Assembly: GCA_025869455.1 (NCBI GenBank) | Contig: JAOZVT010000316.1 | Span: 1 to 13,840 of the forward strand | Origin: Prosthecobacter sp. | GTDB lineage: Bacteria > Verrucomicrobiota > Verrucomicrobiia > Verrucomicrobiales > Verrucomicrobiaceae | Direction of reading: 5' to 3' | Length of the DNA: 13,840 nucleotides | The notes under the pieces: generated by a model | Databases searched by the model: none | The model's input: only the letters and a program-made list of their open reading frames with translations | What the model was told of the DNA's origin: nothing | Part shown: positions 7,789-13,840 of the stretch, piece after piece | Layout: the number at the start of each line of letters is the position of its first letter | How positions within the stretch are numbered: position 1 is the stretch's first letter | Translations under genes and position numbers: made by a program

Positions 7789-8217
7789 TCAGGCGCGTCC
7801 GCCGAAAAAGCTGCCTAAGCCACTTTTCATGACGCTGGAAAGCACGCTCTGTAACTTTTCAGAGGAGGGGTGAGTTTCATCAATGCTGCCATTGGGGGTC
7901 AATTGATCAATGACCTGAGGCAGGAATTGGGAAAGCAATGGCAACAGATTTTTGACATCAAAACCCACCTTGCTGGCCAAATTTTGAGTAGCGTCACTGC
8001 CGAGTGCCCCTTCAAGTTGGGAAGGTTGCACGGATTGATTGGCTCCTGTCGAAACCCAGGAGGCAAAGACCTCTCCCAAACCGACCTGCTGAAAGCGGTC
8101 CTTCAACCCATCGAGCCCACCTGCTTGATTGAGCAGACCCGAGAGCATATCCCCCTGCTGATTTCCACCCATGATGCCACCCAGCGCCTGCTTTGCTAAA
8201 GAATCAAAAAGTCCCAT
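7789..8217 (-). CDS. YidB-family protein (DUF937)
   Basis: A 142-residue protein that opens with the family's hallmark MGLFDSLAKQALGG, continues through a Gly/Gln-rich stretch to a helical core with LLNQAGGLDGL and the conserved AFxSWV-like segment (VFASWVSTGANQSVQPSQLE), and then a NLASKVGFD...LLPLLSQFLPQVIDQLTPNG block. These match YidB/DUF937 proteins, whose molecular role is not established. There is no signal peptide or membrane helix, so it is probably cytoplasmic. The tail after about residue 110 is poorly conserved and ends in a Gly-rich FFGGRA. It lies 63 bp downstream of the Bax-inhibitor-like gene on the same strand, but the 130-bp gap after it suggests that the ABC genes have their own promoter. 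Confidence 0.88.
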   Translation of the reverse strand: MGLFDSLAKQALGGIMGGNQQGDMLSGLLNQAGGLDGLKDRFQQVGLGEVFASWVSTGANQSVQPSQLEGALGSDATQNLASKVGFDVKNLLPLLSQFLPQVIDQLTPNGSIDETHPSSEKLQSVLSSVMKSGLGSFFGGRA

Positions 8218-8280
8218 AAGGCTGGCAGAATGATGGACGCCAAGTCAGAAGTCAAATGGGAGCAATCAACAGGTTACGGA

Positions 8281-9015
8281 TCAATCCCGGCGAGCAAGCT
8301 TGGATAGTAAACGGAGGATTTCGACGTAGAGCCAGACTAGGGTGACCAAAAGTCCAAAGGCTGCGTACCACTCCATGTACTTAGGGGCACCGTGAGTGCA
8401 GCCATTTTCGATGAAGTCAAAGTCCAGGACGAGATTCAAGGCAGCGATCACAACGACGACGGCACTGAATCCAATGCCGATGAGGCCGCTCTCGTGAATG
8501 TAAGGGATATGGATACCAAAGAAGCCCAGAACCATGGAGACAAGGTACACCAAGGCAATGCCACCCGTGGCGGCAACAATGCCCAGTTTGAAATTCTCAG
8601 TAGCGCGAATGATGCGCATGGAATAGGCAGCGAGCAGAGCTAAACAGGTGCCGCCAGTGAGGAGAACCGCCTGAAGGGCGATGCCATGAAATTGCTTTTC
8701 ATACATCGCAGAAATGCCGCCCAAAAATAGGCCTTCAGCCAAGGCATAAAGACTGCCAGTGATGGGAGACCACGCGGGTTTGAAACTGGTGATGATGGCA
8801 AAAACAAAACCCGCAATCGCCCCTCCAATCATCCAGGTCATGGCCGTGCCAGGCTGACTCATGGCCATATTCCAGGTGTAAAGAGCCGTGGCGAAAGTGA
8901 GGAAAAGGAGGATGCCCGTTTTGTTCACCGTGCCTTGCAGGGTCATCTGCTGCTCTCCTCTTACAGCCATGGTCGAGAAGGTAGATTGGTTGAGCAATGG
9001 ATTCGATGTGCGCAT
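8281..9015 (-). CDS. Bax inhibitor-1/YccA-like membrane protein (COG4760 type)
   Basis: A 244-residue, strongly hydrophobic protein with about seven transmembrane segments. The N-terminus, MRTSNPLLN followed by MTLQGTVNKTGILLFL, is typical of the bacterial Bax-inhibitor-1-like subgroup often annotated as YccA/Bax inhibitor family (COG4760). The central SLYALAEGLFLGGISAMYE block and the C-terminal acidic LDFDFIENG and KYMEWYAAFGLLVTLVWLYVEILRLL blocks also fit. Relatives act as membrane proteins in ion (calcium) leak or protease control, but this subgroup has no proven function. The gene faces the cupin gene across 155 bp. A TATTAT box with correct spacing to a weak -35 sits only 9 bp before the ATG, which would make the message almost leaderless. 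Confidence 0.9.
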   Translation of the reverse strand: MRTSNPLLNQSTFSTMAVRGEQQMTLQGTVNKTGILLFLTFATALYTWNMAMSQPGTAMTWMIGGAIAGFVFAIITSFKPAWSPITGSLYALAEGLFLGGISAMYEKQFHGIALQAVLLTGGTCLALLAAYSMRIIRATENFKLGIVAATGGIALVYLVSMVLGFFGIHIPYIHESGLIGIGFSAVVVVIAALNLVLDFDFIENGCTHGAPKYMEWYAAFGLLVTLVWLYVEILRLLSKLARRD

Positions 9016-9024
9016 AATGTCCAG

Positions 9025-9053
9025 ATAATACGCGTAGGATTTCCGCTGCCCAA
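9025..9053 (-). promoter_or_regulatory. Possible promoter giving a near-leaderless transcript of the Bax-inhibitor-like gene
   Basis: On the minus strand, TTGGGC (9053-9048) and TATTAT (9030-9025) are separated by exactly 17 bp. TATTAT matches the -10 consensus at 5 of 6 positions, TTGGGC the -35 at 3 of 6. The ATG at 9015 begins 9 bases after the -10 box, so the transcript would have almost no leader. This is a sequence match only. Confidence 0.3.
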
Positions 9054-9170
9054 TGTTTTTTCAAAGAGATCTGCGGCGGCCCCCCGGAGGTTGGGATCAG
9101 ATAGGCAGAAGTGGGGATGAACTCAGGGTGTAGTATTGCGCAGCTAAGGTTCATTGCGTAAATCTGGGAT

Positions 9171-9626
9171 ATGCCTGACTCCCCTGCCCGCTTTGTCCAG
9201 ATTGATGATGCCGCCCGTGAGACGAATCCATGGACCAACAACGAGTGGCTTTGCCGACCCGATCTAGTGGAGGCAGAGAAACTCCTGATGGTGCGTGCCA
9301 ACATGGCCCCCATGCACTGCCATCCCTTTCATTTCCATCCGCATCGGGAGGAAATCATCTATGTCTTGTATGGACGGGCGGAACAATGGGTGGGCGAGGA
9401 ATGTCGCATCCTGAAAGCAGGTGAAATGGCGCACATTCCTCCTGGTGTTGTCCACGCGACTTACAATCCGCACCAGGAACCTTTGGTTTTTTTGGCCATC
9501 CTTTCCCCCGCTAAATTGCCAGACGATCTCGCCGCTGCACCTGATCCGCAGGATGTGTCTGATCAATCCCCCTGGTCAAAGCTGCGCCAAGGTCGTCCTG
9601 AGTGTCGCACTCAGGAACCCGCCTGA
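9171..9626 (+). CDS. Small single-domain cupin protein
   Basis: A 151-residue protein with one cupin beta-barrel. Motif 1 is HFHPHREEIIYVLYG, giving metal ligands His54, His56 and Glu61 with Gly68 in the expected place. Motif 2 is GEMAHIPPGVVHATYN, giving His95. Two more histidines (49, 51) and His58 crowd the site, so metal binding is likely. There is no signal peptide. Cupins of this size include isomerases, dioxygenases and sugar-binding sensors, so no reaction can be assigned. The C-terminal 30 residues are polar and probably disordered. It is the only plus-strand gene between 4320 and the right edge, divergent from the Bax-inhibitor-like gene and convergent with the LysM lipoprotein gene. 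The ATG at 9171 has at best a weak GGGAT just before it. An in-frame alternative start is not needed. Confidence 0.85.
   Translation: MPDSPARFVQIDDAARETNPWTNNEWLCRPDLVEAEKLLMVRANMAPMHCHPFHFHPHREEIIYVLYGRAEQWVGEECRILKAGEMAHIPPGVVHATYNPHQEPLVFLAILSPAKLPDDLAAAPDPQDVSDQSPWSKLRQGRPECRTQEPA
9596..9616 (+). repeat. 9-bp perfect hairpin inside the 3' end of the cupin gene
   Basis: TCCTGAGTG (9596-9604) and CACTCAGGA (9608-9616) are perfectly complementary around a TCG loop. The hairpin ends 10 bases before the end of the stop codon. No T tract follows, so it is not a standard intrinsic terminator; it may stabilise the 3' end of the message or help a factor-dependent stop. Confidence 0.5.
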
Positions 9627-9658
9627 TTGGTTTAGTCGCTACCCTGCCCTGAAACAGG

Positions 9659-9678
9659 CGCTCAAGGAATCTTGAGCG
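9659..9678. terminator. Putative shared terminator hairpin at cupin/LysM convergence
   Basis: CGCTCAAG (9659-9666) pairs with CTTGAGCG (9671-9678) around GAAT. It overlaps the LysM gene's stop codon (9662-9664) and lies 33 bp after the cupin stop, so it could end both transcripts. Neither side has a strong T tract, so confidence is limited. Confidence 0.38.
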
Positions 9679-10132
9679 TCTTGCCAGCACGAATCAGGTC
9701 TGAACTCAGACCATTCGCGGATTTAAGCTTCGCGACCGTAGTGCCGTTTTTACGAGCAATGCCGCTGAGTGTATCTCCACTTTTGATGGTGTAGCTCTTA
9801 CTGGAAGAAGATTTCTTCTTCGAAGACACCTTCGTGACACGCGAAGGCTGGCGCCTAGAAACACTGCCGCCATGAGAGGACTGCCAACGCGCGACATCAT
9901 CATCTGACGCAGCTTTTTCCCCCTCAGCCGCCCAAGCCGAGACATAGTCGCCTTTTGAATCAAACGGGTAGTCTTTCCGTGCCATGGAATGCGCGGGAGT
10001 CGCCGCAGAAGCATGGAGATTGATGACGGGTAGGTTTTTCGGCAAACCTTTGCTGCTGGACGATCCGCAAGAGGCCATAAAAAATGGCAGCACGAGAACA
10101 CCGAAAGAGATTAAGGCACGGGAAAGAGACAT
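9662..10132 (-). CDS. LysM-domain lipoprotein
   Basis: A 156-residue protein with a lipoprotein signal: a hydrophobic stretch followed by FMASC, making Cys22 the likely lipidated residue, then a Ser/Gly-rich start. The middle (about 30-110) is low-complexity and charged, with a Lys/Ser-rich linker (SSKKKSSSSKS) just before the domain. Residues 113-156 form one LysM domain (YTIKSGDTLSGIARKNGTTV...LKIP), which in known proteins binds peptidoglycan or chitin-type glycans. The likely role is a lipid-anchored, peptidoglycan-binding envelope protein; no catalytic domain is visible. It lies 56 bp downstream of the BamE-like gene on the same strand and is the last gene of that run. The start is the first ATG, without a Shine-Dalgarno; the signal sequence supports it. 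Confidence 0.88.
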   Translation of the reverse strand: MSLSRALISFGVLVLPFFMASCGSSSSKGLPKNLPVINLHASAATPAHSMARKDYPFDSKGDYVSAWAAEGEKAASDDDVARWQSSHGGSVSRRQPSRVTKVSSKKKSSSSKSYTIKSGDTLSGIARKNGTTVAKLKSANGLSSDLIRAGKTLKIP

Positions 10133-10188
10133 CGGCGGCTAGAGTGGATGCAATGAGACGAACTGGCAACTGTGACGATGCCAGCGAA

Positions 10189-10581
10189 TCATTCTCCTGG
10201 CACGTGAAATCTGCGCACCAATTCCTTCACCCGGGGGACATTTTGTTTGTCACGCTCCATGATGATGACGCGCTCATGATAAGCTTGCGACCCTGGTTTC
10301 GGCAGGGAATAAATCCAGCGGGTGTCATTATCGTGCCGTTCCGAAGGCTGCTTACCCATGGTTTGGTAAACCTGACGACCATCCATGCCTGACTGTAAAC
10401 GATTGAAATTCAATTCATTATAATCCATGGCGTAGCGAGTACCTGAAACCAAAAAGTACTTGGTGGCATTCATGGCATCTTTAGGCGCATAACCCACACT
10501 GACCGTGTAGTAGCCATAAATAATGACCGGAATGGCGACCAAAAGTAGGGGCGTAAAGAGATACCAGTTTTTCTTGAACAT
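10189..10581 (-). CDS. Membrane-anchored BamE/SmpA-like small protein
   Basis: A 130-residue protein from the ATG at 10581. One transmembrane helix (about 7-25) follows a short basic start (FKKN), with no lipobox, so it is anchored by an uncleaved helix instead of lipid. Residues about 57-110 look like a BamE/SmpA-type fold: a Gln-Ser-Gly-Met segment, then RQVYQTMGK, a polar loop and RWIYSLP, as in domains that use a G-x-V-x-x-x-x-G pattern before a Trp-Tyr strand. Homology is weak and based on this pattern only. BamE proteins assist outer-membrane protein assembly, but other families share the fold. An in-frame TTG at 10620 would add 13 Pro/His-rich residues and is rejected as the start. The gene lies 75 bp after the last sulfatase gene. 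Confidence 0.7.
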   Translation of the reverse strand: MFKKNWYLFTPLLLVAIPVIIYGYYTVSVGYAPKDAMNATKYFLVSGTRYAMDYNELNFNRLQSGMDGRQVYQTMGKQPSERHDNDTRWIYSLPKPGSQAYHERVIIMERDKQNVPRVKELVRRFHVPGE

Positions 10582-10656
10582 AGCTAAGTTTAGAGGAGGC
10601 AGGTGCGGATGCTGGGGCAAAGGTTCACCGCAGGCAAGGCAAAACGGGCGAAAGGC

Positions 10657-12081
10657 TCAAGGCTTGGGAAAATATAAATGATTGCCTTTTTTGGCCGCTT
10701 GATGTGCCTCATGAGTATCTTCAGGAATTCCGGGGTCTGCCTGCTCTGTGAGCCAACGATCCAACTCGGTGGAAAGCCTTTTCAAGGTTTCTTGGTGTTT
10801 CGGATCCTTGGCTAAGTCGATCATTTCATAGGGGTCTGCGGCGGTGTGATATAACTCTTCAGCTGGCCGATGAATGTAACGCTTCACCAAATGATAGATC
10901 TCTGGTTGATCCCAGGAATTTGCCACCCAGGTGGGCCAATACGGATTGTTCAAGTCACCTTTGCCCTGAATGCCCATGACGTGTTTTTCGATGTAGATGT
11001 CGTCCGGCACCAGATTGCGAATGTAACGGAATTCACCATCCGTAATGGCGCGGATGGGGTACGCTGGACCTTCGGGGATGTTGTTGTGCATCGCGTAGGC
11101 GTATTGGCGATGCGTGTCTTTTTCTCCACGCAGCACGGAGGCAAAGCTACTGCCATCAAATTTGGTTAGGCTCTCCAGAGAAGCTCCACCCGCCAAATCA
11201 ATGAGCGTAGGAACCACATCCGCATACTGAACGACAGCGTCGGTGCGTTTTCCGGCAGCCACCTTCCCTGGCCAGCGGGCAATCAAAGCTGTGTGCAAGC
11301 CGGTGTCCCAATTGGTCCACTTGTTGCCAGGAAATTGAGAGCCCTGCTCAGAGGTGAAGATGACAAGCGTGTCTTCGGCATGGCCCGCTTCTTTGAGCTG
11401 CGCTAATATCTCGCCTACCTGCCCGTCCATGTAAGTGATCTCTGCCAAATAGTGGCTAAAATCTCCACGCGTCTTGGGTGTGTCGGCAATGTTAGGTGGC
11501 AACTGAATCTTCTTCGGCGGGTATTGACTGGCATCTCCCATAACCCACGGCACATGCGGCTCCACAAGGGCAATGACGAGGCAGAAGGGTTGATCTGCCT
11601 GACGAGAAATAAACTCACGAGCTCCCGTCAAACTGTGAGGTTGTGTCGGATTGCGAACGCAACTTGGATCAAAGCCGGGCACTTTTTCAAAAGGGTAGGC
11701 TTCCTCTGGCAAGACATGTGACTTTCCGGCCAATCCAACACGATAACCGAGTGCACCCAAATGCTGCGGCAAACTGACCGTACCGGGGCGGCTGGCGCTA
11801 TGATTCCAGGCACAGCCATTGCGCATGGGAAACTGACCGGTGTAAAGCTCCGCCCGGCAGGGCTGGCACATGGCTTCACTGACATAGGCACGATTGAAGG
11901 TCAGACCTTCTTTGGCCAGTGTATCAATGTTAGGCGTCAGGGCGTTTTTGCCACCATAGACCGCTAGGTCATTGTGGGTGCAATCATCTGCCATGATGAT
12001 CAGCACGTTTGGTTTAGGTGCTGCCAGAGCTGCGCCTGCAAACAATGCGCCCTGGATAAAAAATGAGAGAAGTTTTTTCAC
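10657..12081 (-). CDS. Exported type I sulfatase with Glu-Gln variant metal site
   Basis: A 474-residue protein with a signal peptide (about 1-20, ending GAALAA). The sulfatase core is clear: metal-binding Asp32-Asp33 in MADD, and the modification motif CQPCR (Cys72 to Arg76) followed by AELYTG, where Cys72 would be converted to formylglycine. Lys120 and His122 (AGKSH) and the VEPHVPW motif follow. The C-terminal metal motif, usually Asp-Asn or Asp-His, reads SEQG (Glu245-Gln246), with Lys254 in the following KWT. It probably removes sulfate esters (or N-sulfate) from a polysaccharide outside the cytoplasm; the substrate is unknown. The GTG start lies 4 bp after the upstream sulfatase stop, so translation is probably coupled. 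No sulfatase-maturing enzyme is encoded in the window. The S1 subfamily is not assigned with certainty. Confidence 0.93.
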   Translation of the reverse strand: MKKLLSFFIQGALFAGAALAAPKPNVLIIMADDCTHNDLAVYGGKNALTPNIDTLAKEGLTFNRAYVSEAMCQPCRAELYTGQFPMRNGCAWNHSASRPGTVSLPQHLGALGYRVGLAGKSHVLPEEAYPFEKVPGFDPSCVRNPTQPHSLTGAREFISRQADQPFCLVIALVEPHVPWVMGDASQYPPKKIQLPPNIADTPKTRGDFSHYLAEITYMDGQVGEILAQLKEAGHAEDTLVIFTSEQGSQFPGNKWTNWDTGLHTALIARWPGKVAAGKRTDAVVQYADVVPTLIDLAGGASLESLTKFDGSSFASVLRGEKDTHRQYAYAMHNNIPEGPAYPIRAITDGEFRYIRNLVPDDIYIEKHVMGIQGKGDLNNPYWPTWVANSWDQPEIYHLVKRYIHRPAEELYHTAADPYEMIDLAKDPKHQETLKRLSTELDRWLTEQADPGIPEDTHEAHQAAKKGNHLYFPKP

Positions 12082-12085
12082 GAAG

Positions 12086-13600
12086 TTAGTTTTTGGAGGG
12101 TTTCTTCTTTTGGTTAGGCGGAGAAACGGCCTCAGGATGACGATTCAAAATGACGCGCAGTTCCGCCACCACCTCGGGCTTTGTCATGGCTAGGTTATGC
12201 GTCTCCAGTGGATCATCCTGGTAGTCATAGAGCTCCAGGTCGGCTGTATCTGGAGCGGCCCCAGGGTTTTTCCACTCGACCAAGCGATACCGCTCGGTGC
12301 GAATGGCGCGCCCGATCACGGGTTTCCCTTGGCGTTGACGAGGGAAAGCATGATAAGCATGATCCCGAACACGGGCAGCCGGATCACGCAACACCGGAAC
12401 GAGACTGGTGCCATCCGTCGGTTGAGGCCCTGTGAATGCGGGCAAGTGGGCTAGCTCCACGAGTGTAGGAAACACATCCACGGTTTCCGCCAGTTGTTTC
12501 GTCGCGCTCCCAGCCTGAGTCACTCCTGGTGCCACGATGAACAAGGGGATGCGGTTCGCTTGCTCGTAATTTGTATGTTTGGTCCACATGCCGTGATCTC
12601 CCAAATGCCAGCCGTGATCTCCCCAGAGGACGATGAGAGTCTTATCCGCCAGCTCGAGACGATCCAATTCATCCAGCACTCGGCCAAGTTGAGCATCCAC
12701 AAAACTAACGGCTGAATAATAGCCGTGGATCAGCGTGCGCTGCATATCCTCCGTCAAAGGAGGGTCCACAGGGACAGGATCGTAGTTATTCAGTTCACCC
12801 AAGGTCTTGCCTGCATAAGATGGCGCGTCTTCAGGTGGAAGATCCCGTGAAGCTAACGGGAAAGCCGCACGATCATGCATGTCCCAGTACTTTTTAGGAG
12901 CGGTGAATGGCAGATGCGGTTTCACAAACCCCAATGCCAGGAACAGAGGTTGACCTGGATTCTCTTTCGCAAAACGCAGACGTTGAATGCCTGCATCGGC
13001 GATCCGCCCATCAGCATAGGCATTGTCAGGCACATCCGCCATCTCCCAGGCGGCCCCACGTGGCAGGCTCTTGATATTGCCGAGCTTTTGATTCGTGAAA
13101 AAAGCTTCTTCACGGGTAAGCTGACCATTGGCTGAATTTTCCGGCTTCAGATACTCAATGACCTTCTCCTTGATAGCAGGCACGCTCCATGAAGCATCAT
13201 CATCGTGATTGCCATGCCCGGTGTGCAGGATCTTGCCGATCGCCTCTGTGCGCCAGCCGTTATTCATGAAGTATTGGGGCAAGGTCACGGCATCAGGAAC
13301 AGCGGTGCGGAAGTTCTCTGACAAGCTGTAAATGCCCAATGATGTGGAGCGTGATCCTAACAAGAGGTTGTTTCTTGAAGGGGCACACACCGCCTGATTG
13401 CAATAAGCGAGATCAAAGCGCATGCCCCGCGCCGCTAGGCGATCCAGATTCGGCGTTTTTGCCAAAGCATCGCCATAACAACCCATGTTAGGCTTAAGAT
13501 CATCCACACAGATGAGCAGCACATTGGGACGATCTGCGGCAGCTTGGAGGCTTGTGAAAGCACAGGCACCCAGCGCCAGCGTATAGAAAACGTATTTCAT
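12086..13600 (-). CDS. Exported iduronate-2-sulfatase-like sulfatase
   Basis: A 504-residue protein from the ATG at 13600. Residues 1 to about 22 form a signal peptide ending LQAAA. Asp33-Asp34 (CVDDLKP) and the CAPSR motif (Cys72 to Arg76) in YCNQAVCAPSRNNLLLG match the iduronate-2-sulfatase-like group of family S1. Further active-site blocks are IGKILHTGHG, the VKPHLPF motif, and WGDHGWHLGDHGMWTKHTNYE with Asp328-His329. Related enzymes remove 2-O-sulfate from uronate or act on algal sulfated glycans; the substrate here is not deducible. The C-terminus is lysine-rich (NQKKKPSKN). Its ATG shares one base with the stop of the preceding sulfatase gene (TGATG), which indicates translational coupling. 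A TTG codon directly before the ATG is not taken as the start. Confidence 0.95.
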   Translation of the reverse strand: MKYVFYTLALGACAFTSLQAAADRPNVLLICVDDLKPNMGCYGDALAKTPNLDRLAARGMRFDLAYCNQAVCAPSRNNLLLGSRSTSLGIYSLSENFRTAVPDAVTLPQYFMNNGWRTEAIGKILHTGHGNHDDDASWSVPAIKEKVIEYLKPENSANGQLTREEAFFTNQKLGNIKSLPRGAAWEMADVPDNAYADGRIADAGIQRLRFAKENPGQPLFLALGFVKPHLPFTAPKKYWDMHDRAAFPLASRDLPPEDAPSYAGKTLGELNNYDPVPVDPPLTEDMQRTLIHGYYSAVSFVDAQLGRVLDELDRLELADKTLIVLWGDHGWHLGDHGMWTKHTNYEQANRIPLFIVAPGVTQAGSATKQLAETVDVFPTLVELAHLPAFTGPQPTDGTSLVPVLRDPAARVRDHAYHAFPRQRQGKPVIGRAIRTERYRLVEWKNPGAAPDTADLELYDYQDDPLETHNLAMTKPEVVAELRVILNRHPEAVSPPNQKKKPSKN

Positions 13601-13840
13601 CAATGATCTTTCTTCTTGGCGTTTTTACCTTTCTTGGCAGGCAGAGGGTCACCATAAGGTAAGCCCCAGATCCAAGGAATAACCTGGGCGCGTTTGGCAT
13701 AGGTTAACCATTGTTCTGACATCGTCTTCACGCGATCTGGATGTTGTGAGGCAAGGTCATGCTGCTCGGTACGATCATGCTCCATATCATAAAGCTCCCA
13801 TTCCCCCTGTGGGCCTTTGGCGACTAATTTCCAAGTACCG
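13600..13840 (-). CDS. Arylsulfatase, C-terminal fragment (runs off right edge)
   Basis: The last 79 codons of a gene that begins outside the window. The readable part starts GTWKLVAKGPQGEWELYDME and continues with DRTEQHDLASQHPDRVKTM and WLTYAKRAQVIPW, the usual tail of bacterial arylsulfatase-A-like family S1 enzymes, where ELYD, the D-x-x-E region and the final Trp mark the C-terminal subdomain. The extreme C-terminus is lysine-rich (AKKGKNAKKKDH), like that of the next gene. The catalytic part is not visible, so activity cannot be judged. Its stop overlaps the next gene's ATG by one base, making it the most upstream visible member of a sulfatase run. Confidence 0.87.
   Translation of the reverse strand, partial: GTWKLVAKGPQGEWELYDMEHDRTEQHDLASQHPDRVKTMSEQWLTYAKRAQVIPWIWGLPYGDPLPAKKGKNAKKKDH

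Noticed and set aside
9136..9164. Possible promoter (TTGCGC, 17 bp, TAAATC) before the cupin gene
   Set aside because: The -10-like hexamer matches only about half of the consensus, and the spacing would leave almost no leader; too weak to list.
8735..9313. 192-codon minus-strand reading frame spanning the Bax-inhibitor-like start and the cupin gene
   Set aside because: It overlaps two well-supported genes in other frames and shows no family features.
10582..10620. TTG start extending the BamE-like protein by 13 residues
   Set aside because: The added residues are Pro/His-rich and would push the membrane helix away from the N-terminus; the ATG at 10581 directly precedes a basic-hydrophobic anchor.
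13601..13603. TTG start for the iduronate-sulfatase-like gene
   Set aside because: An ATG follows at once, gives a normal signal peptide, and overlaps the upstream stop in a typical TGATG coupling.
1..13840. Mobile elements, CRISPR, tRNA or rRNA genes
   Set aside because: I saw no transposase or integrase, no regularly spaced repeats, and no tRNA-like or rRNA-like stretches on either strand.

Overview
The window looks like chromosomal DNA from a Verrucomicrobiota (PVC group) bacterium. The main clues are a large secreted PSCyt1/DUF1549/DUF1553 protein, a family concentrated in Planctomycetes and Verrucomicrobia, several exported sulfatases in a row, and start codons that mostly lack a Shine-Dalgarno sequence. 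This assignment is inferred from protein family content, not from a marker gene. I see no rRNA, tRNA, CRISPR array, integrase or transposase, and no gene-free stretch longer than about 160 bases.

Left part (1-4319): a divergent pair. A minus-strand gene running off the left edge encodes an exported protein resembling (alpha/alpha)6 glycoamylase-like enzymes. Facing away from it is a 961-residue PSCyt1-DUF1549-DUF1553 protein with a golvesin-like domain in its middle. The 130 bp between them holds a perfect 7-bp inverted repeat.

Middle part (4367-9015, all minus strand, transcribed right to left): a Bax-inhibitor-1-like membrane protein, a YidB/DUF937 protein, a DevC/MacB-like ABC permease with its ATPase, and a GlcF-like iron-sulfur protein. 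The last three lie close together (6 and 31 bp gaps) and are probably cotranscribed. The permease is preceded by overlapping short repeats that look like an operator. No membrane-fusion partner for the exporter and no flavoprotein partner for GlcF is present.

Right part (9171-13840): a small plus-strand cupin converges on a minus-strand run. Read in the direction of transcription, that run is three exported sulfatases (the first cut by the right edge), a membrane-anchored BamE-like protein and a LysM lipoprotein. The sulfatase genes are tightly coupled (1-nt overlap, then a 4-bp gap). They probably act in sequence to desulfate a sulfated polysaccharide outside the cytoplasm. The glycoamylase-like protein and the DUF1553 protein fit the same polysaccharide-scavenging life-style, but their link to the sulfatases is inference.

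I found no clearly new defence or mobile system. The most checkable points are the operator-like repeats before the ABC genes, the domain-inserted DUF1553 protein, the unusual Glu-Gln metal site in one sulfatase, and the GlcF and exporter genes without their usual partners.
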